Positions 1 through 11,924 of a DNA stretch of 64,000 bases are shown here, piece by piece (positions within the stretch are counted from its first letter, which is position 1; each line of letters opens with the position of its first letter). Made by a program: the position numbers and the translations under genes. Under the pieces are notes generated by a model. It was not told where the DNA came from. It ran no database searches and saw nothing but the letters and a program-made list of their open reading frames with translations. The stretch lies in contig NC_135243.1 in the NCBI RefSeq assembly GCF_947623445.1, positions 7,194,501 to 7,258,500 of the forward strand. The letters run 5' to 3'. Origin of the DNA: Clavelina lepadiformis (Eukaryota > Chordata > Ascidiacea > Aplousobranchia > Clavelinidae).

Positions 1-185
1 AGCTATAGTCGATCAGATTTCAGGCTGTTTAATTAGATTGGAATTTAAAAGTGTATTCTTCTGAAACGATAGGAGTGCTTGAAAACCTTGGTTTATTTCA
101 TAAAATTATAGCTAGAATGAAGTTGTGTCAATTTTAGCTTTCAGAATCTGCTTTGCTTTCGGCCCTTTGAAAGAGTTGTATAAAA

Positions 186-3100
186 ATGGGTGAACTGAGT
201 GAAGCCTTGCAATTCACTTTTGGTTTGATAAACTCCAGCAAAAAGTATCTTACGGCCGAAACCTTTGGCTTTAAAATCGCTGCCAGCGGTTCAAGTCTAA
301 AAAAGAAACAAACTTGGAGTCTGGAGCAGCAAACAGACGGTTCAAGTGTATACTTCAAGGTAAGTTAGAATTAAAGTTTTGCACACGCGTTAATGTCGTC
401 CATTAAAAATTTTGCCTCAATAATGTATGGGTAGGTTTACACACAGAAAACGCTTAAGTTAATTAGATATGGCGATAAATTCGGCCGTGTTTTATCGGCT
501 TTTTACGCTTCATTTGACTGAAAGACCACAATCAGCGTTAGTTGTGATTAATACCGTTAGTTTTTGTTGATACTGTATCGCATTGGTTGGCGTTTTAGCC
601 CCAAATATTCCGTTTATCGCTGCGCTTCGTGTTTGTAATTCGATTCAGTTTTCAGACTGTGACGTCATCGCTTCCTGTGTACCAAGACGATAACAGCTCA
701 CAGCGGTTGATGAGATATTTATTGCACTTTTGCGCCAAATGTTGTCAAAATATGAATTGGCTGTTTTGCCTTTAGTGTGAACCGTGTATGGTCTGTAGAC
801 TGGCCCATCGTGCTTTTCCAGGCCGCGTATTTCCGCTGAAAGTTTATTTTCCCGTTTTTTTCCAAATATGGCCTGACTTCACTTGATTGTCGTGTAATCA
901 CAAATGCTTGACATTCGACAAAAAGCCTTTATCAAACCACTTTCATTTTCACCTTACGGCTAACAGACTGTAACCTATAAAAAGGGCATCTTCACCGTCT
1001 TATTATTACAGGACGCCGTGTTTGACTAACCATAAAGAATTATTAATTTCGCTTGACTATTAGTTCGGCGTAATAAACTTCTATAACCCCTAAGCGCATA
1101 ATAGGCGGAAGAGCGTCGCGTCGTCATGGATGACAGTAATTTTAAGTCTCTGTAATATAGAGTCTATATAGCATTCACTGTTTGCTCGTAATAACACTGT
1201 TTCCATTTCAATAAAAGAAAGTGTATTCAGCACTTAGGTTTTAATTTAACGCACCCTGCTGTTTTCGTATTCAGAGTTTTCTCGGGAGATACTTGGGAGC
1301 CGATAAAAATGGAAATGTCAGTTGTGACGCGGAAACGCCAGGAGACGAAAACGCGTTTCAAGTCGAGGCTACCACTGACGGACGCTGGGCGATAAAAAGT
1401 TCAAAATACGGGCGGTATTTTGGCGGTAGCGGTGACAATCTCTCTTGCTTCGAACAAAGCGTATCCCCGGCTTACCTATGGATGGTCCACTTGGCAATGC
1501 ATCCGCAGGTATGTTCTTTATTAAATCTTAATTGGATCTATTTTAGTTGCCGTTGTAATGTTATTCCAAGTCAATATTTGTACGGCTTGGAACGCCGTTG
1601 AATTATAATCATTAATTTAATTGGTAGCTGTGTCTGTCTGCTTGAACACGACACAACATCACTGCACGCATAATATACATGTAATATATTTGACCCGCTT
1701 GAGAGTTGAACCAATAACAGCGATCAATTTCAAAAGTTATTAATCGTTATTAATGCTCGTGTATTTACCCAGGTGAATATTTACAACATTCGCCGAAAAT
1801 GCTACGCGAACAACACCGACGACGCAGTACATATGACGAAACGCACCCCTTGGGGCGTGGATACCCTGATCACCCTCGTCTTCAAGGACAAGGGGTACGC
1901 TCTTGTCACATCCAACAACATGTATTTGGCGTCTGATGGGTCCCTGGAAAAAACATGCAGCGACAAGACATTGTTCACTATCGAGTTTTACGCCGGAAAG
2001 ATTGCGTTTAAGTCAAAATCCGACTCAAAGTACGTATCCTAAATCCAGTTGGGGAGAGTATTATGAAAATTAGTCTATTTATCTATGACGTCATTTTTAA
2101 TGTTTGTGACGTAATAGATATTTATCGCCGAATGGTCCAAAAGGCGCACTACACGGGAGAAAAGACACCCCGGGAAAAGACGAGCATTTTACTTTAGTTG
2201 ACTCCCATCCACAAATCACCCTCTTCTCCAAGACAAAGAAAAAATTCGTGTCCGGAAAACAAGGTGAGTCACAAAACAGTTTTATGACGCAACACATGAC
2301 TTATTGTTTTACGCTAACCTTTAAATATGACGTAATAGGGCTTCAGCTCTCCGCCAACCAATGGGAAGCGGAGGAAAACGAAACCTTTCAAATGGAAATG
2401 GACGCCAAATCAAACTCGGTGTACCTTCATAACGACAAAGACAAGTACTGGAGGTTAAATGGACAGAGTATCAGCGCGGATGTCTCTGACAACAAGTATT
2501 ATTTGCAAACAATGATGGTTTTTGTTACGCGAATTTTCCCTTTTTATATCTCAATGCACTCTGCAGGTCTCCAGAAACTCAATTCGAAATTGAGTGGCAC
2601 GGCAGATTCATTCGCCTGAAAGCGTCCAACGGAAAGTATGTCAGTGTGTTGCCGTCAGGACATCTTGCCGTATCAGATGAGGCAGAGGATTTCGTGTTCA
2701 GATTAACAAACAGGTAATACGGATGTAACAGTTAATTGGTGTAACTCCAAAACACTATCACACCTCACTATAGTTAAAACTTATATTTTATCCCTTGCAA
2801 GTGTTGGGTCAGTATCCCTCTAAAAGCCTGTTCTGCCCGTTTATTGGAAAGTATAGGTGACGGGTACCGGTAGTGTTAATGCGCATACTCGACAATCAAT
2901 CTATTTTGCAGCCTTCCTTCCAGGTTATCTGGCGGTTGATTTAATAATAGTTGGACATAGTGATTAAATATATATAGCTCTGGGTGATTAAATCTATTGT
3001 TTGTGCAAAAGTTCTCAAACCCATTCAGGATAATTTGTAATAGGAATTTAAGAGTTAAAACCTACTATAAATAGTTGTCTGTTTTAGTAACACTGTCCGA

Positions 3101-4080
3101 ATTCAAATCGTGCCGGTTTCTTTGTGCTTAAGTTTGTTGTGACTTTTTGATACAAGAATGGACGCTAAGATGAGGATGTTTTCGTCGCCGCTAAGCATGA
3201 ATAAGGCTTATCGATTTGTATGAGTTCTATCTATATCAATAATATGGAAAAGGAAAACCGAATTACAATCGATTTGAATATGAACATGTTAAGAATAAAT
3301 CGTAGGTAATGGTTTCGTATTCGATCACAGAAGAGGACATGTATGTTGCTTAATCCAATAAAAAACTTTAAGAATTGAACAAACTTTTACTGATAATAAT
3401 CCTAACTAGGCCAACTTTGCCTTTCTGGTTTAGATAAATTTTGTCCGTAACTTTCTAGCACTTGTATTTTGTGAAGTGTGTTGTCACAATACAAACTGTT
3501 AACGCTGCCCAAACTGTCTCGTATTATTATTTCCATATCCTGTCGTTTGGTTATAGTTTATCTTTCTTTTCGAACAACGAACGTTGTGTTTCGTGCTCCG
3601 CAAATACGTGTAGGCCTGAATCACACAGACAATAAACTACAAGCTTTTCCGTTCAGGCCCTTGATCGTTTTCCGCGGCGAAAACGGCTTCATTGGATGCA
3701 AAGGTGAAAAACTGGAAGGAAACAGAGCCAGCTACGACATCTTTCACATGGAAGAAAATGAAGGAGCATACGCCCTGAAAGGTATGCTATAGTTATTTCA
3801 TTCTCACTCACTTTATTGCGTTTGCCAGTTCTCTGTCCAAATTCTGTCTACTATTGTACGCTTTTGTGCAGCACCTAGCGGTACGTACTGGGCTATTGAT
3901 GGTGATAAGAAGGTGGCAGCAAACAGCGCAGAACCCCAGTACTTTGTTATTGAGCTCGTCAAAGGTAGCAAGATAGCCCTGAAATCTGAGAATGGAGGCG
4001 GCTACATCACCAGTGACCATGTCGGCATCATGAAAGCAGATGGAAGTGCAATTAACAAGTCCACACTCTGGGAATACTGA
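186..4080 (+). CDS. FSCN: Fascin, actin-bundling protein (8 exons, 482 aa)
   Basis: Fascin cross-links actin filaments into tight parallel bundles in filopodia and similar protrusions. Exons, all phase-consistent: 186-359, 1275-1508, 1773-2029, 2118-2263, 2339-2495, 2567-2713, 3657-3781, 3872-4080. The product is built of four beta-trefoil repeats; human fascin is 493 aa. Recognisable family stretches are [14 protein letters not shown] near the start, SSLKKKQ (Ser37 sits at the regulatory PKC site, Ser39 in human), [13 protein letters not shown] [32 protein letters not shown] and the C-terminal STLWEY. The exon 3 donor is read as AA|GTACGT at 2030, because this alone joins in frame to YLSPNG in exon 4. 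A poly(A) signal AATAAA lies at 4295-4300. The intron between exons 6 and 7 (about 940 bp) is the largest after intron 1 and shows nothing recognisable. Identification is firm; exact borders are hand-made. Confidence 0.95.
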
Positions 4081-6089
4081 TTACGTCAGTGCCATACATT
4101 TTATGATGTCATTTCTATTGTTTTTTTTCTGATGCAATATATAGACTTTTGAGTACGTCCGCTTTTCCGAAAGCTTCACTTGTGATACAAAACAGGATTT
4201 TCAGATATTGTGCCCCTTATGTAATCGAGATATACGTTTGTGTGCAACACACGTTGTTTATAATACTAAGCATTCCGATATTATATCCTAACTGAATAAA
4301 TTCATCTAATCATGCGTTGCAACGTTATATCTCTCAGAATTATTGGACACGACTTAAAAGTTTCACACAATTCAGCTACCACCCATGGAGCTGAAAGTAG
4401 TTGATCAGTGATATCAAATCCAAGGCACAACTGGTGAATTAAAGAAATTTATTTCTGTATTTTACATTGCCATGATGAAAGTATCCCGAATGGGTTAACA
4501 ACGGAACGTTGGCAGAAACAAATTTCTATATTTCACCAGTTGTGCCTTGCATTTTGGCGTTATTATACCTCGCGGCAATCATAATATATATGTAGTTGAT
4601 TAGTGTGAGTGGATTTGAATAATGTCGAGCCTATTGTTAACATGTTACAAGCATGTGCAGTTGTCGGTTAGTGGAGTGTAGTTCTCCTATTCCCTCAAGT
4701 GTATAGGTAAGCAGAAGTCTAGACATAACATTTTTTCGCAGGGTACTCTGAGCTAGTGGTGGTTGCATAGTTCTTTTTAACATGCGGAAATATAAACCCT
4801 TGAATTAATTTCAGAAAACATTGTTTGATTGATTTTGATAATGCTTGTAATGTTGTTAACAACTTGTTTTTATTTTCAAAATACCAATGAACTTCAAAAT
4901 GTGTTTGTACATACCGTCACAAGGCGCGACTAGACAATATATTTTTAAGTCAAGTATGTAAGAAAGACGAAAAATATGAGAGAAAATAAACAGTTTGTAA
5001 TAAGATCAACACAGTAAAAGAAAATTTCAGTTGAATGTGACACAGATCTGATATAATAACACAAATTGCCAATGGGCTTTACTGAACTAGCAAGTAAGTA
5101 AAACCACTCGCAATGACATTTCATTCATTAAACAAACTATCGCGTGGACGGGAATTGTGAAAGCGAGTTCAACTGCAAAACTCTCCAATAAAAGTCGGTA
5201 ACAACGAAGGTTACTTAAATTGCAGTTTTCCACTTATTTCTACAGACATTTGGATCATGAAAATCAGTAACTAGCTCCGCTTACAATGGGTAAAGAATCA
5301 GCAGAACTTGACAGAAAATGAGTTGAATGAACATGTTGTTTGATGTGCTGGGCAAAACCTTAGGGTAGGTAAACCGCTGCTTCAGCTCCGTCAAGTTCGC
5401 ATTACTAATAAAATGGCAATAAGTGAGCATGAATTGAAATTATAACACCATAACTTCAAACTCACACAAGAGTAATCGGTTGCCTTAATCTAAAGCAGGC
5501 GCTATATAAAACTTGCAATCTGCATTTAAAGTTGGTATGCAAAACCTGAACCAATAACGCACTCTGGCAAAAAGAAGACAAAAGTTACAACTGTACAAAT
5601 AAGCTGTACTGTACGTTTCCATGCATCTCTTCGGTTAAAGCATATATATGTTGTGGTTGTTTTCAAATTTTCGACTGAGAATGCAGTAAGCAATGCTAGA
5701 AAAGCGTACGTTCTGGGATAAAATCGTGCAAGGTTGTAATGTAAACCGTAATTTCAGAAAAGACTACATCAGCGCAGGTTCGGCCCAACCAACCGCATGT
5801 CTAAACAATTTAACAACAGCGGGCAAACATTTGAACACCATCTTAACGTATTACCTTCAAAATTCATGGATTTACTTTTGTTTGTACAGGAATATCTGTC
5901 AAAAAGTGTGCAACATCCAAGTCTCATTATTCCATAAAAAATAAAGTGTAACGTCAGATGCCAAGTACAATCCCTTCCGAATACAGAAACGACGCAGCTT
6001 TTGCTCAGGACTTTTGTTTAGTTAAAAGTGCAAAAATTAAAACAAATTGTTTGGTAGGAATTGTGAACATATGGAGTCCGTTGGTTATA
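4081..6089. other. Intergenic: fascin 3' UTR, SIAH 3' UTR and a small hairpin repeat
   Basis: The stretch between the fascin stop and the SIAH stop (convergent genes) contains the fascin poly(A) signal at 4295-4300 and a 119-bp fold-back repeat at 4431-4549 (listed separately). The remainder is AT-rich. Short open frames such as 5693-5944 show no family signature or splice structure and are taken as chance. Confidence 0.6.
4431..4549. repeat. Short fold-back (MITE-like) repeat
   Basis: The left end starts CAAGGCACAACTGGTGAA and the right end reads TTCACCAGTTGTGCCTTG, so the two ends are inverted copies over roughly 38 bp, including an inner AGAAATTT/AAATTTCT part, with a central loop of about 40 bp. 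No convincing target-site duplication is visible. It may be a miniature inverted-repeat element or a structured piece of the fascin 3' UTR. Confidence 0.65.
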
Positions 6090-9000
6090 TCATGAACAGT
6101 TGCACATGGACACAGTAACATTGATACCGAGGTTTCCTTTATCTGCAAACATATGAGCGATGGCAGAATCGAAAACCATACAGTCGCTGTTCATGATCGC
6201 CGATGATACGCCTTCATGTATAGAACGTGGTGTTGCTTCCCAAGTTAAACGGCGTTTAGGTCCATTAAGTTCAAGTCTGTGACAAAATGAAATGTTCTAT
6301 GTGAATAGCTAAACCGAATATATACAGTTGGACAAAACATTCCAAAATTATGAGTGGTATTTAATGGTTCTGAGTATTTATGGCTGTTCAACCTTCATCA
6401 GTTATCCATAAATAGAACTACATAGAGAAAAAATCCATTGTGTACAAAACAACCTAAAGGCAACAGTGACTTAGTGAGAGAATGGTTGTTTTTTGTGTTT
6501 CCCACTGCTCCATGTTTTACTGCTTTTATCAAAACATTTCCAATAGTCTTAAAGTGAATTTTGTTCAACTACAGTGTTACATATGGAATTGTTTGTTCAA
6601 CATTGTAATTTGTGTGTGAAATATCAACGTCAAATTAATTTCCGGAAAAAATTCTATACAACCCGTTTTCAAAGCTAACCAGAAAACATCAATGTTGGTT
6701 GCCACAACACCCACGTGGATTATGACCTTTTCCGGGCTGACAATTACTTGCTGTAAAAAGCGTCCTAACTCAGTAAACAACATAATGGCCAAGTCAACAG
6801 GCACCAATTAAGTTACTACTCTTAAACGGTAATTAAATTTACAATCAATTTATTACTCATCATTATAAAGTATCCAAGCTAGTTGTTTGCTTCATTTGAC
6901 TTTTACCTGTATGCAAAGTTTTCCGCTTGTTTCCTTGTTCCTATTAATTGGACAATAGCAAAAAATTGTTGATGTCCATCAAGTTTTTCTTGCTTCTCGA
7001 GAACAAGCATAAAATGATGGCCATAGCATGACTGCATCATAACCCAATCCACTGCCCCGGGCAAGTTTATATCGGTTGCAAGGAAAACAATATCCTCACC
7101 CTACATGGCCGAAATTAAAAAAAAATCAATACTGTATTCAATCAGTCAAGTCTCAAGATATTGGAGGGTACAGTAAAGTAAACGGTAATTGGTTGCATGT
7201 TGTGACCAACATCAGGTATCGCTTCACGTACTCCGAGCTGTATTAATTGGACGGATTATGTAGCAATTAAGGCAGCATCGCTATGTATGATACTTTAAAC
7301 ATTTTTTGTTAGCAAACATATAAATTGTGTTACCGTATAACGTAGTTCGAACGTAGCGTAACGTAGCATGGTGATGTTTACGTCTTGATATAACTCAACC
7401 TTACCACTGTTTAACTGTTAAGCCAGTATACCTGTAAATTTGTAATTGATTTATGGGCGGTCATTAAATGTGGCATGACAGCGTCCAAAGTGCCCTGCCA
7501 CTTGCAAGATGCTCCCGGGCAGGGACAGGAGTATGGACGAAATTCACACGTTTCTTCATGCTCCGTCTTATGAGTATAACGCAGAGTGACTTCGCAACCA
7601 GATGAAGCATACTTGCATGGAAAATCAACAGTCATTGCAACCTAAACACAAACCCGCTATAAGCAAAAGGTTTAAGTGCATCAGCGGTAGATATAGTGCA
7701 TGGTTATTAAACCAGAATTAGAAGTGGTGAAATATAATAGGCTGAGAACTTGATGGAAAAAAACCAACAAACACCCATCATATAATTAAAAATTAAGCAT
7801 TGCTACTGGACAAGTGCATTAATTATACTTTTTATACTTAACTGTATTATTTTTTACCTAAATCTAGAATGTCAACTTCAAATTTTATTCTAATCTAAAG
7901 TAGTTTTAAAGCCAAAACATTTAAGTCCTTTGTGGGGTGTTCAAATACAAGAATTAACGAAAAGCTATTGTAAGCCTTAACTTTTTCATTTGCGATATTA
8001 TTGCACACTACTAAATAATATCAACCTAGTTCTTGTATTTTAATACAATTGCAATTGACAGGATCTAACTAAACCACAATCACCATTGGCAGTACCACTG
8101 TCTACCACATGGCTTTTATGGCGACAATAATGAAGCATGTCCTCACATTTATCATGTTTGCAGTATTGCAAACACCAACATTAACCCAAGAAATCAAAAA
8201 ACAGCATAAAATTGTAAAATACACAGTGCACCAGAGTTATCAATCACAAACAGCAACTAAATAGAGTGTGCTTGTACCTTTTCCATGCCTAGATTACGAA
8301 TATTTCCAAGAGTTCCACGGCATGCAGGGCAGCAAGTTAACTTAGGACGACAGCTGCTGCAAACAAGATGGCCACTCTGACACTGAAGTATAGGTGGAAG
8401 GACATAATCAAAACATACTGGACACTCGAACAAACTAGCAAGGTCACTCCCAGATGTGGCGAGTGCGCCGCTATTTGCACTCGCCACTTCCATAGGTCTG
8501 TGATCAGATGCCCTGTAAAAATGATGTTGTAAGTATCTTGTAACAGATGCAAGCAGCATACAGTGTATGGCAAGTGTGCATGTGAAATGATTATGAATTT
8601 AAAGAGGTTTTCTGCATTTTCATTGCTATGAACGACAAAGCATTTACATTTTAACAGGGCAATGGATTCACCAAAACACCACTTTTATCGAAACGTTAAA
8701 TACAGGATAAATGGAATGTATTTATGTATATCAATGAACATGATGCGCCGACTTACAGGGTGGCCACGCCAATCCATGACCATTGCTAAAGGGTGGCGGC
8801 CACCCCGTTGCTCAAATAAGTAAAACTTATACACTTTGCCGCGGGACTACATAAAGGGTAGGTCAGGGAGGTGAACCAATTTTGCCACAAACACGTGTTG
8901 TACATGGGTACCGGTAAACTGCTTTCCCGTGAGGATTATGCAGCACACATGACAAGTACATTAAATTTTTCGATCAGTGAATCAGCCTCTTTGTTGGTGT

Positions 9001-10863
9001 CAGGCAGGCGATTGTGTTAATTGTGCACTATTTCTTGGAACCACTTTACACTAACACTGTCTTTATATTGTTTTCGTATTCATGCCAAATATTTCATAAA
9101 AATTTTTTATGATTCGCCCTTCAAAATTCACTACAAAGTCAACAACTATTGCTTTTAAAAGAATAGGTTTCTGAAGACTTTTGCAGAGTTTCAACCCGCA
9201 AAGCACACCAAACCGTCTGAAATGATGTTATGTGCAAGCTCGACCCGAAATATCCCACATCTGACACAAATAATTTACAATGCTCACACAACCAGCACAC
9301 TCACACTGCTCAGGTCGTTTTCTTTAATGCTACATAATTTGAAGGCGAATCAGATTAAAGTCTGTTTGACGTGTTGTTGAACATCTTTGACAATCGACGT
9401 AATTGAAATGTTTCAGGTGGACGTTCAACTTCAGTTATTTACATTACACCGTAGCATTTGTAGTCAATTTATGTTTACATGCGACGAATGGCATTAATTG
9501 CAACAATACGCCATTTGAATAATGTCCTTTCCAAAAAGACTACATTAAAATGTTATAGTTTAATTTAATCATGACATTTGAAATTGTCATTGAACTTACG
9601 ACCATGTTAAACGGTTGTCAGAGAGATGTGGTTTAATTCCCTCTCACAACGCTACCAAGCGTTGCATTGTCATATCGCACAAGAACTCGGGAAAAAAGAC
9701 AAAATGCAATGCATAACGGTATAGGAAAACCACCAGCTTGTGGCCCACACATGTAGAAATGTATCAGACTTTGGTGACGTCACTGTGCAGCATAACAATT
9801 TGAAACTGTGCCAGATTACGTCATTAAAAGGAAAGTAAATATACGTGATGCTAAAAGTTGTTTTTTTTGTCACAATGTTATACCGCCAATTATGGGACTC
9901 TATATGCCAACGCAATTTAGTTAACTTGCGACTTTTGCTTACCACCTACAATTGATTGACAGGTGTTGGATACATGTGCAAAAGCTTGTTTGCCTTTTTC
10001 GATCGCAAACTTCGATCAATGTTGCAAGTGCTAATATCAACCATTGGCAATCTAAAGCTGTCGTGTCTTTAGTTTCATAAGGTGTTAACAAAGAAAAAAG
10101 ATTGAGTAGGAAAATGAAACACTTCTTGACCATTTGGTTCACCATAATTCTTTCGAATGTATTCACTGCTACACGGAATGTTATAGCAGGGCTAACACAA
10201 GTGAAGTACAACACAAAAAAATTTGGATGACGTTTAAGTAGTGGAAAACTATCTTCTTGTATAATCTATATGACGTAAAAGTTTCGTCGCATGAAAAAAA
10301 TGTGGCTAATAAAAACAATAAGTAAAAAAATAAAACAAAAGTGGCTAATATGCTATGTAAGTGGTAAACCTTAAAAACAAGCTTAAAATGCCAAGACTGT
10401 ATAAAGACCACACAATCCAAAAAATAGGCTAGCAGAAAGTGAAGTGTAAAGCAAATAGGATAGCAGAAAGTAAGTGAACAATCACGGTTAAACTTGGCTC
10501 GACATTTTGTTCATGCCGACAACATTAGGTTGCCATGCCTCCGCCACCCCGTGCAAAAATAAATGTCTGAGCCTATGTCAATAAATATTCACTCTGCTTT
10601 GTTAACTGTTGAGCGGTTTTAGTTTTTTATACACGATACTAGCTTATAATATTAAAATAAAACTCAACCAACAACAAAAGTAAATTGCAAATTAAAGCAA
10701 AGTTAACAAGCAATAAATAAAGAAAAAAAATATATCAACCCAAAGCAGAATAAAAATCTTAAATAAATTACCATTATCATTATTGACAACAAGTAAAACT
10801 GTTCACTCACCTATCTGACGCAGGATTTGGGGCAAACTCAGGAATACTTTTCTGTCGACTCAT
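6090..10863 (-). CDS. SIAH: SIAH-type RING E3 ubiquitin ligase (5 exons, 292 aa)
   Basis: SIAH (seven in absentia homologue) proteins ubiquitinate many substrates for proteasomal degradation and act as dimers. Exons on the minus strand: 10863-10811, 8512-8278, 7641-7432, 7100-6907, 6276-6090; total 879 nt, all in phase. The start is the MSRQ methionine, as in vertebrate SIAH1. After a divergent N-terminal linker come the RING finger ([13 protein letters not shown] from about residue 46, through CCPACRG), two SIAH-type zinc fingers ([26 protein letters not shown]) and the substrate-binding domain ([36 protein letters not shown]). All RING cysteines visible in the family pattern are kept. The C-terminus has three residues (NCS) beyond the usual SMC end. 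Introns 1 and 2 hold no other gene that could be seen; intron 1 is about 2.3 kb. SIAH1 and SIAH2 cannot be told apart in a single-copy invertebrate gene. Confidence 0.95.
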
Positions 10864-11924
10864 TATAAATGGGGCTCATGCCATGATTCGGTAAAATAAT
10901 AATGTGATAATATCATCACACTACACACATATATAACTGCTTAAGTTTAAATTATAGGTCTGAAAAAATTGTATTATTATCAAGGTTTTGAAAGCAGAAA
11001 TGAATAAATACATATAATAGCTTGACGATTTTTTATAACAGTGTCATTTTATAATTATGCAAAAGAACCTTCACAAACATTTGGTGCAACTGGCTTGGGA
11101 ATATAATAGCCTGTTTGTTCAGAAAGCAGATGCATACAAAGATTACTAAAACATAGTTAAATTTTTTTAGTAGCTAAAACGCTGTATTAATGCCATCTAC
11201 TCGACAGTACAAACAACATGCATCATAGTACAAATTTCAGAAGCATAATTAATTAATTATACATACATACCAATATATATATATGTATATATATATATAT
11301 ACAAAAAAGATTCTAAAATAACACCTACAAAGTTAACAAAAAGTACATAAAATGTAGCCTAAGTAGTGTACAGTGCTTTGCGCTGTAAATATGTCACTTC
11401 AATTTGTATGTCTTCGTCAAACACACCATTAAATACCAATAGGTTTTTCAGATTATGTTTCCATGTCTAGCAAAAAATGCAATGAACTTGATAACAAACA
11501 AATTGTCAGTTTGCCACATAATAACATGCCATAAATCAATAACAAAGGCCTACAAGACAGAAATCATCTTCTTAAATAGAAAGTACACATTTCATGCAGG
11601 TTTAATCACAGTCCTTGTTACTGTGTGTTTTCCAGTTGTTCAAAATGAACAGAATATGCATCTGGCAATCTGCTAGTCACTAAGCAGAGCGTAATGATAA
11701 ACCGGACCAGTATTTAACATTAACATACATTTTTGTTCATGCTTGTATATGGGCTAACAACCCTAAATGAGCGTTTATGAGAACAGGGAGACTATGTACT
11801 AAACAATTTACTGCTCCAGGGCTTTCAATTGGTGGTAATTAAATGTCAGTTCTATTCTGAATTTGTACAATAGTCATAATATGTATCTAGTATCTTCTCT
11901 AGTATCAGTGAGTAACTAGTATCT
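10864..11924. other. Intergenic between SIAH and NATD1-like gene
   Basis: This is the upstream region of SIAH and the downstream region of the NATD1-like gene, both on the minus strand. It is very AT-rich and contains a TA-dinucleotide run near 11275-11302. The open frame at 11455-11676 has no recognised family and no splice context; nothing further is seen. Confidence 0.6.

Noticed and set aside
8755..10560. A larger transposon bounded by GGGTGGCCAC / GGCGGCCACC near 8757-8812 and GCCTCCGCCACCCC near 10538
   Set aside because: The similarity is short, the order of the ends is unclear and no target duplication matches; probably small unrelated repeat fragments in SIAH intron 1.
11275..11302. 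TA-rich run as a replication or regulatory site
   Set aside because: Ordinary microsatellite; similar runs occur elsewhere (about 52809-52826) with no sign of function.
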